From Streptomyces parvulus (GTDB lineage: Bacteria > Actinomycetota > Actinomycetes > Streptomycetales > Streptomycetaceae): DNA of 64,000 bases. A program made the translations under genes and the position numbers. Below, one piece after another: positions 17,227-27,719 of this stretch. The stretch spans positions 124,001 through 188,000 of the forward strand of contig NZ_BMRX01000007.1 in NCBI RefSeq assembly GCF_014648855.1, given 5' to 3'. The notes under the pieces were generated by a model, which had not been told where the DNA came from, did not search any database, and saw only the letters and a list, made by a program, of their open reading frames with translations. Numbering within the stretch: the stretch's first letter is position 1; each line of letters begins with the position of its first letter.

Positions 17227-18168
17227 TCAGCGCCCGCCGTCCTCCCCGCGCAGCCGCAGCCGCAGCCGGTGGGCGGCCGCCGCGCAGGCGCCGGCGATCA
17301 GGACGCCGCCCGCGACCAGGGCGGGCACCGAGTCGCCGAAGGTGCCGCCGGCGCCGGCCCGTACGCCGTGCTCCGCCGGCACGTCGCCGCAGGGCTTCCT
17401 TCCGGCACCGGTACCGGCACCCGCCCCGGCCCCGGAGTACTCACCGTGCGGGTCCGCGGTCTCGGGGCACGGCGGCTCGGTGGGGCAGGGCGTGCCGTGC
17501 GCGGGAGCCTCGCCGTGGGAGGCGGCCGGGGGGCACGCGGGCTTGGCGGTGCCGCTCTCGCCCGCGACCGCGCCCGGTCCGTTCATGGTCGCGCTCCACG
17601 GGTCGCCCTCGCCGCCCGTCGCGTCGGGGCAGGAGCCGTCGACGGTCAGGTCCTCGCCCAGGGCGCCCTCGGGCTCCTCGACGGCCGCCTCGTCCTCGAC
17701 GCCGCCCTCGCCCTCGGCGTCCCCGGCGTCCTCTGCGGCGACTATCCGGGCGGTGCCCCGGTAGGCGGGTCCGGCGCCCGCCGCCGCCTCGCCCCGCACC
17801 TTGCGCAGCGCGACGGTGCCCTCGTCGAAGGCCGGGGAGGTGGCGTCCAGCGTGTCGGGCGCGGCGCCGCCGGTCGGGGCGCAGGAGACCGACACGGTGA
17901 CGGTGCCGCCGGGGGTGACGTCGGCGGGGCTCACCTCGGCGGCGGCCCGGCCGGCCCCGGACGCGGGTTCGTCGGCGGCGGGCGGTGGTACGGGCTCGTC
18001 CGCCGCCGGCGGTGGTACGGGTTCCTCCGCCACGGGCGGCGGCACGGGCTCCCCGGCGCCCGCGGGCGGCGGCGGGACGCCCGGGTCCGCCGCTCCCGGC
18101 ACCGCGAGGACGCCGAGGGCGGCGCTGGACAGGACGGCCACGGACAGGGCGCGGGCGGTGCGGCGCAT
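17227..18168 (-). CDS. Secreted, C-terminally membrane-anchored protein of unknown function
   Basis: A 313-residue protein starting at ATG 18168 (AAGGAGC upstream). It has an N-terminal signal peptide (MRRTARALSVAVLSSAALG, Ala-rich cleavage region), then short repeats of the type PPPAADEPV (about residues 35-65), a ~90-residue domain with two cysteines, an acidic stretch, a Cys/Pro-rich region (CPTEPPCPETADPHGEYSG), and a C-terminal hydrophobic helix (PALVAGGVLIAGACAAAA) with an Arg-rich tail. This matches a cell-surface protein held in the membrane; there is no LPXTG or LAXTG sortase motif. Function not recognised. Confidence 0.8.
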   Translation of the reverse strand: MRRTARALSVAVLSSAALGVLAVPGAADPGVPPPPAGAGEPVPPPVAEEPVPPPAADEPVPPPAADEPASGAGRAAAEVSPADVTPGGTVTVSVSCAPTGGAAPDTLDATSPAFDEGTVALRKVRGEAAAGAGPAYRGTARIVAAEDAGDAEGEGGVEDEAAVEEPEGALGEDLTVDGSCPDATGGEGDPWSATMNGPGAVAGESGTAKPACPPAASHGEAPAHGTPCPTEPPCPETADPHGEYSGAGAGAGTGAGRKPCGDVPAEHGVRAGAGGTFGDSVPALVAGGVLIAGACAAAAHRLRLRLRGEDGGR

Positions 18169-18264
18169 GGGACGGGCTCCTTCGAGCTGCGGCGTCGGGG
18201 GCACGGCACTCGCGCCCCTCGGCCATCACAGCCCGCCCGCCCCCGGTCCGCGCGCCACCGTGCG

Positions 18265-18293
18265 CCGTTCGCGCGAACGGGCCGCCCGGGCGG
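18265..18293 (-). terminator. Twin palindromes downstream of the sigma factor gene
   Basis: CCGTTCGCGCGAACGG (18265-18280) is a perfect 16-base palindrome, and CCGCCCGGGCGG (18282-18293) follows at once. They lie 64-90 bases beyond the sigma-factor stop and about 100 bases ahead of the secreted-protein start, on the same strand. A factor-independent terminator without a U tract, common in Streptomyces, fits best; an operator for the downstream gene is the alternative. Confidence 0.45.
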
Positions 18294-18356
18294 GTGAGCC
18301 CGAGGTTTGGGAACCCCGGGCCGCGGTCCCGGAACGGCCCCGCGGCGGAGCGGCCG

Positions 18357-19151
18357 TCAGGCCCCCGGATCCCGCAGCACCTGCTCCCGCACCCGGTCGC
18401 AGCAGCGGCTGATCAGGCGGGAGACGTGCATCTGGGAGATGCCCAGCTGCTCGGCGATGCTGCTCTGCGTCATGTCGTCGAAGAACCGCATGTAGAGGAT
18501 GGCCCGCTCGCGGTCGGGCAGCTCGGCCAGGCGCTCCTTGACGGCCTCGCGGTCGACGACGGTGTCGAGGGCCGGGTCGGGCCCGCCGAGGGCGTCGCCG
18601 AGCGAGTAGCCGTCCTCGCTGCCGGGCAGCTCCGCGTCCAGGGAGAGGGCGGTGAAGCTCTCCAGCGCCTCCAGACCGGCCCGGACGTCGTCCTCGCCCA
18701 GGTCGGCGTGTTCGGCGATCTCGGCCACGGTGGGCGTGCGGCCCGGGATGGTCTGGGAGAGTTCCTGGCGGGCGAAGCGCACCCGGTTGCGCAGTTCCTG
18801 CACCCGGCGCGGCACGTGCAGGGTCCACATGTGGTCGCGGAAGTGGCGCTTGATCTCGCCGGTGATGGTCGGCACGGCGTAGCTCTCGAAGGCGTTGCCG
18901 CGTTCGGGGTCGTACCGGTCGACCGCCTTGACCAGGCCGAGGGCGGCGACCTGGCGGAGGTCCTCGTAGCTCTCGCCGCGGCTGCGGAAGCGTCCCGCGA
19001 GCCGTTCGGCCATGGGCAGCCAGGCCTCCACGATCCGGCCGCGGACCGCGTCGCGCTCCGGGCCGTCGGGAAGGGTGCTGAGCCGGCGGAACGCGTCCGC
19101 GGTGTCGGGGGCGTCGTCGTGCGGATGCTTCACGCTGGCGTGGATCGGCAT
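18357..19151 (-). CDS. RNA polymerase sigma factor of the SigB/SigF/SigG (stress/sporulation) family
   Basis: A 264-residue group 3 sigma factor. Region 2 is visible as LVKAVDRYDPERGNAFESYA and TITGEIKRHFRD (residues ~75-110), region 3 as the VPRRVQELR segment followed by TPTVAEIAEHADL, and region 4 as LPDRERAILYMRFFDDMTQSSIAEQLGISQMHVSRL. The sequence type matches the nine SigB-like factors of Streptomyces, which respond to osmotic or oxidative stress or act in sporulation. No anti-sigma (RsbW-like) gene is adjacent. ATG 19151 follows AAGGAG by 11 bases. Its recognition sequence should resemble GTTT-N14-16-GGGTA; I found no good match upstream. Confidence 0.95.
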   Translation of the reverse strand: MPIHASVKHPHDDAPDTADAFRRLSTLPDGPERDAVRGRIVEAWLPMAERLAGRFRSRGESYEDLRQVAALGLVKAVDRYDPERGNAFESYAVPTITGEIKRHFRDHMWTLHVPRRVQELRNRVRFARQELSQTIPGRTPTVAEIAEHADLGEDDVRAGLEALESFTALSLDAELPGSEDGYSLGDALGGPDPALDTVVDREAVKERLAELPDRERAILYMRFFDDMTQSSIAEQLGISQMHVSRLISRCCDRVREQVLRDPGA

Positions 19152-19496
19152 GTGCGTCGCAACTCCTTCGGAGCGCGGGGCCGGTCGTCGGTACGGGGGC
19201 GGGCCCTCGGGCACGGCCCGTGCGGGGCGGCCGGAGTCCGTGAACCTCCGGCGCGCCGGACGGACGCCACCGGTGCGACGACACGACCCTGGGGGTCGGG
19301 CGGTCACCCGTGGGAGGGCGTCCGGGCCCGGACGGTCACGTCCGGGGCGGCGCAGCCGCTCCCACGGACGTGCCTCCTGTCCGAAGCACTGACCTTGCCC
19401 CTGCCCCCTCGCACCCGTCCCAAACACTTCCCCTCGCGCGACGCACGAACGGGTGCCACGCGCCGTCCCCGGGCCGCGGCGGCGCGTGGGACCGCG
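19152..19496. other. 345-base intergenic region ahead of the sigma factor gene
   Basis: No gene seen. It contains two dyads: GCACGG-C-CCGTGC (19211-19223), about 60 bases upstream of the sigma start, and the perfect 16-base palindrome CGTCCGGGCCCGGACG (19319-19334). The second could end the VOC/AraC transcript, which runs toward it; the first could be in the sigma leader or promoter. No convincing -10/-35 pair could be read by eye. Confidence 0.4.
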
Positions 19497-19922
19497 TCAG
19501 CGGCCGCGCGGCCTGCTGAAGCGGACCATGTTCCCGGCCGGGTCGCGGAAGGCGCAGTCGCGGACGCCGTAGGGCTGGTCGACGGGTTCCTGGAGCACCT
19601 CGGCGCCCGCGGCCCGGATGTGCTCGAAGGTGGCGTCCACGTCGCCGGTGGTGAAGTTCAGGCCGCGGAGCATGCCCTTGGCCAGCAGTTCGGCCACGGC
19701 GTCCCGGTCGGCGGCCGAGGCGCCCGGCTCGGCGAGCGGGGGTTCGAGGACGATGTCCACGTCGGGCTGGGCCGGGGAGCCGACGGTCACCCAGCGCATC
19801 CCCTCGAAGGCGACGTCGTCGCGGACCTCCATCCCGAGGACGTCCCGGTAGAAGGCGAGCGCCGTGTCGTGGTCGTCGACGGCTATGAAGCACTGCGACA
19901 GGTTGATGTCCATGCGCGTCAC
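19497..19922 (-). CDS. VOC (glyoxalase/bleomycin-resistance) family protein
   Basis: A 141-residue VOC-fold protein. LSQCFIAVDDHDTALAFYRDVLGMEVRDD opens the first beta-alpha-beta module, and RDPAGNMVRFSRP closes the second with the usual D-P-x-G-N motif. VOC proteins bind a divalent metal or a small toxic ligand; the ligand is not predictable. GTG 19922 gives a 4-base GTGA overlap with the AraC-type gene; ATG 19913, three codons in, is the alternative. The pairing with an AraC-type regulator recurs in actinomycetes. Confidence 0.9.
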   Translation of the reverse strand: MTRMDINLSQCFIAVDDHDTALAFYRDVLGMEVRDDVAFEGMRWVTVGSPAQPDVDIVLEPPLAEPGASAADRDAVAELLAKGMLRGLNFTTGDVDATFEHIRAAGAEVLQEPVDQPYGVRDCAFRDPAGNMVRFSRPRGR

Positions 19923-20347
19923 GCTACGGGCGGGCGCGCGGGTGCCGCTTCTCCGTTCCTGACCGGCCGGGTGTACACCTTGGCGACGCAGGCGGGGATG
20001 GCGGCGCCGTCCGTGTGGTCGCGCTCCCGGTAGGCGCTGGGGCTCTCGCCGACCAGCTCGGTGAAGCGCGAGCTGAAGGAGCCCAGCGACGTACAGCCGA
20101 CCGCGAAGCAGACCTCCGTGACGGACAGGTCGCCGCGCCGCAGCAGGGCCTTGGCGCGCTCGATGCGGCGGGTCATCAGGTAGCTGTACGGCGTCTCCCC
20201 GTAGGCGGCGCGGAAGCTGCGGGAGAAGTGGCCCGCCGACATGAGGGCGACCCGGGCCAGCGCCGGCACGTCGAGCGGCTCGGCGTACTCGCGGTCCATC
20301 AGGTCGCGTGCCCGGCGCAGCCGGGCCAGGTCCTCCAGGCTCGTCAC
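19919..20347 (-). CDS. AraC-family transcriptional regulator (DNA-binding domain only)
   Basis: A 142-residue protein made almost entirely of the two-helix-turn-helix AraC domain: LDVPALARVALMSAGHFSRSFRAAYGETPYSYLMTRRIERAKALL and VTEVCFAVGCTSLGSFSSRFTELVGESPSAYR. There is no N-terminal cupin sensor, so effector sensing would need another partner. It overlaps the VOC gene by 4 bases, so it probably regulates its own operon. GTG 20347 was chosen at the start of the conserved helix; there is only a modest GGGAG upstream. Confidence 0.92.
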   Translation of the reverse strand: MTSLEDLARLRRARDLMDREYAEPLDVPALARVALMSAGHFSRSFRAAYGETPYSYLMTRRIERAKALLRRGDLSVTEVCFAVGCTSLGSFSSRFTELVGESPSAYRERDHTDGAAIPACVAKVYTRPVRNGEAAPARPPVA

Positions 20348-20358
20348 GCTCCCACGAT

Positions 20359-20396
20359 CCCACAGCGCCGGCCGCCGGCGGTACCGGCGCCGTGGG
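20359..20396 (-). terminator. Hairpin downstream of the UvrA-like gene
   Basis: Arms CCCACAGCGCCGG (20359-20371) and CCGGCGCCGTGGG (20384-20396) pair over 13 positions with one mismatch. The 12-base loop (CCGCCGGCGGTA) can fold further. It begins 8 bases after the uvrA-like stop codon, on the transcript's 3' side, and would separate it from the AraC/VOC operon. Confidence 0.6.
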
Positions 20397-20403
20397 CCGG
20401 CGG

Positions 20404-22794
<2,391 letters not shown>

Positions 22795-22996
22795 CGTGTC
22801 TCCGTCCGTCCTGGGGTTCGTGCGAAGGCTGCCGCCCGCGTGTTCCACACGCTAGAGGGGGCGGCGGGGCGCGCGCTTCTCGATTACTGATCCGGTGCCG
22901 CGCGGCGGGAATCGGAAGGGACTCGTCCGGGTGGATCCGTGTCGGCCGTCGGCGTCCGGGTACGCGGGCGGCACCCCTGAAGATCTGGAGGGAGAC

Positions 22997-23395
22997 ATGC
23001 AGCGAGGCAGCGACCGGATGAGCGCCCACCGCGACGACGAGATGAAGCACGAGCTCCAGGGTCTGCTCAGGTCCGGGCATCCCACCCGCACCGAGGAGTG
23101 GCACGGCCCGGAGCCGCCGGCGGAGGACGATCCGGACGTCACCCACGGGCCCGTGACGCCGGGCCGCGGACCGACGTACCTGGAGGCCCTGCGGCTCGAA
23201 CTGGCCCGGAACCTGACCCGGGGCAGCTTTCCCGCGGGGCCGCGGGAACTGACCCGCACCCTGCGCCACGGCAACGCGCCCGACGCCCTGGTCGGGGAAG
23301 TGGACCGGCTGCCGGACCGGGCGCGCTACGGCAACGTCCAGGAACTGGCGGTGGCCCTCACCGAGGCCGGCCCGACGCGACCGGGCGGCGCGTAG
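22997..23395 (+). CDS. DUF2795 domain protein
   Basis: A 132-residue acidic/basic mixed protein starting at ATG 22997 behind GGAGGGAG. DDEMKHELQGLLRSGHPTR marks the N-terminal half. The C-terminal ~55 residues, LARNLTRGSFPAGPRELTRTLR...LPDRARYGNVQELAVAL, match the DUF2795 pattern of a short helical domain ending in a conserved Y-x-(N/D)-V-x-E-(V/L) motif. Function is unknown. It begins a plus-strand run of small stress-type genes and sits divergent from the uvrA-like gene, 202 bases apart. Confidence 0.85.
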   Translation: MQRGSDRMSAHRDDEMKHELQGLLRSGHPTRTEEWHGPEPPAEDDPDVTHGPVTPGRGPTYLEALRLELARNLTRGSFPAGPRELTRTLRHGNAPDALVGEVDRLPDRARYGNVQELAVALTEAGPTRPGGA

Positions 23396-23415
23396 GCGCC
23401 GCAAGGAGCGGTCCC

Positions 23416-23847
23416 GTGACCGACCGTGTGAAGGACGTGATGACCCCGGGCGTGGCCGCCGTCCGCCCGGGGTCCTCGCTGGTCGAGGCGGCGCGGCTGA
23501 TGCGTACCCAGAACGTCGGCGACGTGGTGGTCGCGGACGGGCAGGAGGTCGTCGGCATGCTCACCGACCGCGACATCGCGGTGCGGGCGGTGGCGCGGGG
23601 CGTCGACCCGATGGCGGTGAGCGCCGGGGCGGTCTGTGATCGCGACCCGCCCTCGGTGGCCCCGGACGACCCCGTCGCGCGGGCGGCGGCGCTGCTGCGG
23701 GAGCACGGCCTGCGCCGGGTGCCGGTCGTCGAGGACGGTCTGCCCGTCGGGACGGTGGGCCTCGGTGATCTGCCGGAGGCTCCGGACCCCGGATCCGCGC
23801 CCGCGCGCATCACCCGGCCGGAACCGGACACCCGGTCCGGGGCCTGA
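23416..23847 (+). CDS. CBS-domain pair protein
   Basis: A 143-residue protein with two consecutive CBS motifs: VMTPGVAAVRPGSSLVEAARLM...VVGMLTDRDIAVR and VCDRDPPSVAPDDPVARAAALLREHGLRRVPVVED...GTVGLGDL. A Bateman module of this kind binds adenine nucleotides and acts as an energy or redox sensor. It stands alone, without a catalytic domain. GTG 23416 has AAGGAG upstream and lies 20 bases after the DUF2795 gene, so co-transcription is likely. Confidence 0.92.
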   Translation: MTDRVKDVMTPGVAAVRPGSSLVEAARLMRTQNVGDVVVADGQEVVGMLTDRDIAVRAVARGVDPMAVSAGAVCDRDPPSVAPDDPVARAAALLREHGLRRVPVVEDGLPVGTVGLGDLPEAPDPGSAPARITRPEPDTRSGA

Positions 23848-23919
23848 CCCGGGCCGGACGAGACATACGCGCGCGGGCGGCGACACCGGCCGGCGCGCCA
23901 GGAAAGGAACCCGAACCCC

Positions 23920-24462
23920 ATGCGCATCGCATTCCTCACCGCGCCCGAGGGCGTGGAACAGGTCGAACTGACCGAGCCGTGGCAGGCGGCGAAGGACGCG
24001 GGTCACGAGCCGGTGCTCGTGTCCACGCAGTCCGGAAAGGTTCAGGGATTCAACCACCTGGACAAGGCGGACACGTTCTCCGTGGACGAGGTGGTGGGCG
24101 AGACGTCCGCCGACTCGTTCGGCGGGCTGGTGCTGCCCGGCGGGGTGGCCAACCCCGACTTCCTGCGGACCGACGAGAAGGCCGTGGCGTTCGTCAGGGA
24201 CTTCTTCGCACGGGGCACGCCGGTGGCGGCGATCTGCCACGCGCCGTGGACCCTCATCGAGGCGGACGTCGTGCGCGGCCGGGTGCTGACCTCCTGGCCC
24301 AGTCTCCGCACCGATCTGCGAAATGCCGGTGCCACCTGGGTGGACGAGCAGGTCAAGGTCTGCGACCACGGCGACAGCACCCTGGTCACCAGCCGCAAGC
24401 CGGACGACCTGAAGGCGTTCTGCGAGACCTTCCTCGCCGAGTTCGCCAAGGCGGCCGGCTGA
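23920..24462 (+). CDS. PfpI/DJ-1 family class I glutamine-amidotransferase-like protein
   Basis: A 180-residue cytoplasmic protein of the DJ-1/PfpI (YhbO-like) family. The nucleophile elbow is AAICHAPWTLIEADVVRGR (Cys about 107), with GGLVLPGGVANPDFLR ahead of it and the late TLVTSRKPDDL(K/P)AFC segment. These proteins act as glyoxalase/deglycase-like stress enzymes or general stress factors; the exact activity is debated. ATG 23920 follows AGGAAAGGAACC. It completes the DUF2795-CBS-PfpI group. Confidence 0.94.
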   Translation: MRIAFLTAPEGVEQVELTEPWQAAKDAGHEPVLVSTQSGKVQGFNHLDKADTFSVDEVVGETSADSFGGLVLPGGVANPDFLRTDEKAVAFVRDFFARGTPVAAICHAPWTLIEADVVRGRVLTSWPSLRTDLRNAGATWVDEQVKVCDHGDSTLVTSRKPDDLKAFCETFLAEFAKAAG

Positions 24463-24498
24463 CCGGAGCGTCCCGCGGCCGGTCCGGCGCCCCGTTCC

Positions 24499-24777
24499 TC
24501 AGGGGGTGACGGGCCGGCCGCAGCCGCGTTCGCGGGCGCCCTCGCGGGTGCGGCCCGGGGCGACCGGGCGCCGCGGATTGCGGCGCAGCCACTCGCCCTC
24601 CAGGCGCGCCATGCGGTCGTTGTGGGCCCGCAGCGCGTCGTTGGACCCGTACAGCAGGGTGTCGTGGCGCGTGCGGTGGATGGTCTCCAGCTCCTTCATG
24701 AGCTGCTGGTCGTCCAGCCGGCCCGGGTCCACACCGGTCATCGTGCCCCCTATGGCGGCTATGTCGTGTTCGTTCAT
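24499..24777 (-). CDS. Small conserved actinobacterial protein (DUF6158-like)
   Basis: A 92-residue protein. TGVDPGRLDDQQLMKELETIHRTRHDTLLYGSNDAL and MARLEGEWLRRNP fit the DUF6158-like pattern as I remember it: a short helical protein with a R-T-R-H-D-T core. Function unknown. ATG 24777 is the longest start; ATG 24741 (12 residues later) has the better GGGGG ribosome binding site and may be the real one. Divergent from the Vms1-like gene. Confidence 0.7.
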   Translation of the reverse strand: MNEHDIAAIGGTMTGVDPGRLDDQQLMKELETIHRTRHDTLLYGSNDALRAHNDRMARLEGEWLRRNPRRPVAPGRTREGARERGCGRPVTP

Positions 24778-24838
24778 GCGGTCCGGGTACCCGCCCCCGC
24801 AGCACTGCCACCCTCGAGCGCCCACCCGGGAGAGCGCC

Positions 24839-25960
24839 ATGGACCTCGCGTTCCTGCACCCCCTCTACGAGCACCAGGGGCCCTGGGCCTCCGTGTACGT
24901 CGACCTGTCCCGGCACACGGAGGACACCCCGCACGAGCGCGAGCTGACGGCCGCCGCGGTGGCCCGGGAACTGGCGGAGCAGGGCGCCGACGACGCCACC
25001 TGCCGGGCGGTCCGGGAGGCCGTGGACGCTCTGCGGCACGCTTCCGACCCGCACGGCCGGGCGCTGTTCGCGCGCGCCGGGAAGGTGGTCCTCGATCCCC
25101 GGCTGGCCCGGCCCCCGTACGGCGGGACCACCGCGGACTGGGCGCCGCTGCCGCACGTCGCGCCGCTGCTCGACCTGGCCGGCCAGGACCCGGTGTGCGT
25201 GGTGGCGTACATCGACCGCAAGGGCGCCGACTTCGAGCTGCGCGGCGCGCTGGGCAGCTCGGACGCGGGCGGGGTGACCGGCAGGCAGTGGCCGCTGCAC
25301 CGCACGAGCAGCGCCGACTGGTCGGAGCGCCACTTCCAGCTGCGGGTGGAGAACACCTGGGAGCACAACGCGGCGGAGATCGCGGACGCCCTCGCCGTGT
25401 CCCAGGAGCAGACCGGTGCCGACCTGCTGATCCTGGTCGGTGACGACCGCGAGCGGCGGTCCGTGCACGAGCGGCTGCCCAAGCGGCTCCAGGACCGGGT
25501 GGCCGAGGCCTCGCGCGGCGCCGGCAGCAGGCTGCTGGACGACGAGGTGGAGGGGCTGCGCGAGGACCACGTGCGTTCGCGCGCGCGGGCGGAGCTGGAC
25601 CGCTTCCTCGCCGCGCGGACGCCGGACGGCGAGGGCCGGGCGGGCGCCGCCGAGGGCGTGCCCGCGCTGGTGGAGGCGGCCCGGGAGCACCGCATCGACG
25701 AACTGCTCGTCGTCCCGGACGCCCCCGACACCCACCGGGAGGTGTGGATCGGCGAGGACGCCGACCAGCTCGCCGTGCGCCGTACGGAGCTGAAGACGCT
25801 CGGCGAGCAGAACTCCTGGTCGGCCCGTGCGGACGACGCGCTGCTGCGGTCGGCGGTGATGACCGGCGCGCCGGCGGTCTCGGTGACGCCGGCGCTGCCG
25901 TCCGAGGCGGCGGACAAGTCCCCGGTGGGCGGTCTGGGGGCGCTGCTGCGCTGGAAGTGA
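24839..25960 (+). CDS. Vms1/Ankzf1-like (baeRF-type) putative peptidyl-tRNA hydrolase
   Basis: A 373-residue protein with eRF1-like architecture: a middle domain with VVAYIDRKGADFELRGA, a following TSSADWSERHFQLRVENTWEHNAAEIADAL segment at the position of the catalytic loop, then a third domain with LLILVGDDRERRSV...LDRFLAA and IDELLVVPDAP. This plan fits the bacterial baeRF2 group related to Vms1/Ankzf1, which cuts peptidyl-tRNA on stalled large subunits. A canonical GGQ is absent; the Gln in RHFQLR may serve. ATG 24839 follows GGGAGAG. Confidence 0.82.
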   Translation: MDLAFLHPLYEHQGPWASVYVDLSRHTEDTPHERELTAAAVARELAEQGADDATCRAVREAVDALRHASDPHGRALFARAGKVVLDPRLARPPYGGTTADWAPLPHVAPLLDLAGQDPVCVVAYIDRKGADFELRGALGSSDAGGVTGRQWPLHRTSSADWSERHFQLRVENTWEHNAAEIADALAVSQEQTGADLLILVGDDRERRSVHERLPKRLQDRVAEASRGAGSRLLDDEVEGLREDHVRSRARAELDRFLAARTPDGEGRAGAAEGVPALVEAAREHRIDELLVVPDAPDTHREVWIGEDADQLAVRRTELKTLGEQNSWSARADDALLRSAVMTGAPAVSVTPALPSEAADKSPVGGLGALLRWK

Positions 25961-25976
25961 CCGCCCCGGCCGGTGC

Positions 25977-27596
25977 CTACCGGGCCCGCTCGACCCGCCG
26001 CTCGTCCCAGACCGGTTCCGGTGTCTCGCGGACGCGTCCGTCGCTGCCGAAGACGAGGTAGCGGTCGAAGGAGCGGGCGAACCAGCGGTCGTGGGTGACG
26101 GCGAGGACTGTGCCCTCGAAGCCCTCCAGGCCCTCCTGGAGGGCTTCGGCCGATTCCAGGTCGAGGTTGTCGGTCGGCTCGTCGAGCAGCAGGGCGGTGA
26201 CGCCCTGGAGTTCGAGGAGCAGGATCTGGAAGCGGGCCTGCTGGCCGCCGGAGAGCCGGTCGAAGGTCTGCTCCGCCTGCTGGGTCAGCTCGTAGCGGCG
26301 CAGCCTCGACATGGCGGCGCCCCGGTCCTGGGAGTGCTCGGTCCACAGGATGTCCAGGAGGGTGCGGCCGAGCAGCTCGGGATGGGCGTGGGTCTGCGCG
26401 AAGTGTCCGGGCAGCACCCGCGCCCCGAGCTTGAAGTGACCGGTGTGCGCCACCTCCTCGCCGGCCAGCAGGCGCAGGAAGTGCGACTTGCCGGAGCCGT
26501 TGGAGCCGAGGACGGCGACCCGCTCCCCGTAGAAGACCTCCAGGTCGAAGGGGTTCATGAGGCCGGTGAGTTCCAGCTGTTCGCAGGTGACGGCGCGGAC
26601 GCCGGTGCGGCCGCCCTTCAGACGCATCCTGATGTCCTGCTCGCGCGGCGGCTCGGGCGGCGGCCCGGCCTCCTCGAACTTGCGCAGCCTGGTCTGCGCG
26701 GCGGCGTAGCGGGAGGCCATGTCGTGGCTGACCGCGGCGGCCTGGCGCAGCGTCAGGACGAGCTTCTTGAGCTGGGCGTGCTTCTCGTCCCAGCGGCGGC
26801 GCAGTTCCTCGAAGCGGGCGAAGCGCTCGCGGCGGGCCTCGTGGAAGGTGGCGAAGCCGCCGCCGTGCACCCAGGCGTCGGCGCCCGCGGGGCCGGGCTC
26901 CAGGGAGACGATCTTCTGGGCGGCGCGGGCGAGCAGCTCCCGGTCGTGGGAGACGAACAGCACGGTCTTGCGGGTCTCGGCCAGCCGCTCCTCCAGCCAG
27001 CGCTTGCCGGGCACGTCGAGGTAGTTGTCCGGCTCGTCGAGCAGCAGCACCTCGTAGGTGCCGCGCAGCAGGGCCTCCAGCACCAGGCGCTTCTGCTCAC
27101 CGCCGGAGAGGGTGCTCACCCGCCGCCACTGCGCCTTCTCGTAGGGCACGCCCAGGGCGGCGGTGGTGCAGATGTCCCACAGGGTCTCGGCCTCGTACCC
27201 CTGGGCCTCGGCCCAGTCGGCCAGCGCCTGCGCGTAGCGCATCTGGGCGGCCTCGTCGTCCACGGTGAGCAGCGCGTGCTCGGCGGTGTCCACGGCGCGC
27301 GCGGCCTCGCGGATGCGGGGCGGGGACACGGACACGAGCAGGTCCCGTACGGTCGTCTCGTCCCGGACGGAGCCCACGAACTGCCGCATCACCCCGAGGC
27401 CGCCGCCGACGGTGACGGTCCCGCCGTGCGGTTTCAGCTCCCCGGACAGCAGCCGGAGCAGGGTGGTCTTGCCCGCCCCGTTGGGTCCGACGAGGGCCAC
27501 CACGGCCCCCTCCCCCACCCGGAAGGAGGCGTCGCCGAGCAGCGCCCTCCCGTCGGGGAGGTAGTACTCCAGGTGCGCGGCTTCGAGATGACCCAT
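25977..27596 (-). CDS. ABC-F family ATP-binding protein
   Basis: A 539-residue soluble protein with two ABC ATPase modules and no membrane part. Walker A: VGPNGAGKTTLLRLL and LGSNGSGKSHFLRLL; signatures LSGGEQKR and LSGGQQAR; Walker B LLLDEPDNYLD and LLLDEPTDNLD. The linker (FARFEELRRRWDEKHAQLKKLVLTLRQ) is the helical P-site tRNA-interaction segment. ABC-F proteins act on ribosomes, in translation rescue or antibiotic protection; the subfamily cannot be settled by eye. The second module's GKSH in place of GKST/S is a minor oddity. ATG 27596. Confidence 0.93.
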   Translation of the reverse strand: MGHLEAAHLEYYLPDGRALLGDASFRVGEGAVVALVGPNGAGKTTLLRLLSGELKPHGGTVTVGGGLGVMRQFVGSVRDETTVRDLLVSVSPPRIREAARAVDTAEHALLTVDDEAAQMRYAQALADWAEAQGYEAETLWDICTTAALGVPYEKAQWRRVSTLSGGEQKRLVLEALLRGTYEVLLLDEPDNYLDVPGKRWLEERLAETRKTVLFVSHDRELLARAAQKIVSLEPGPAGADAWVHGGGFATFHEARRERFARFEELRRRWDEKHAQLKKLVLTLRQAAAVSHDMASRYAAAQTRLRKFEEAGPPPEPPREQDIRMRLKGGRTGVRAVTCEQLELTGLMNPFDLEVFYGERVAVLGSNGSGKSHFLRLLAGEEVAHTGHFKLGARVLPGHFAQTHAHPELLGRTLLDILWTEHSQDRGAAMSRLRRYELTQQAEQTFDRLSGGQQARFQILLLELQGVTALLLDEPTDNLDLESAEALQEGLEGFEGTVLAVTHDRWFARSFDRYLVFGSDGRVRETPEPVWDERRVERAR

Positions 27597-27719
27597 GGCA
27601 CCGGATTCTGCGGGGCGGGCCCCGCCCCGGGCAAACCGATTACGGAGGGCCTCTCCCGCGCGGGCCGACGTGGCGAGCGCCACCGGCAGAAAACGCCGCG
27701 CACCGGGTAGGCGGGGGGC

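Noticed and set aside
27612..27628. GGGGCGGG/CCCGCCCC dyad between the ABC-F and PAP2-kinase genes
   Set aside because: Pure G/C arms with almost no spacer occur often by chance in this composition, and the place between divergent genes makes a terminator unlikely.
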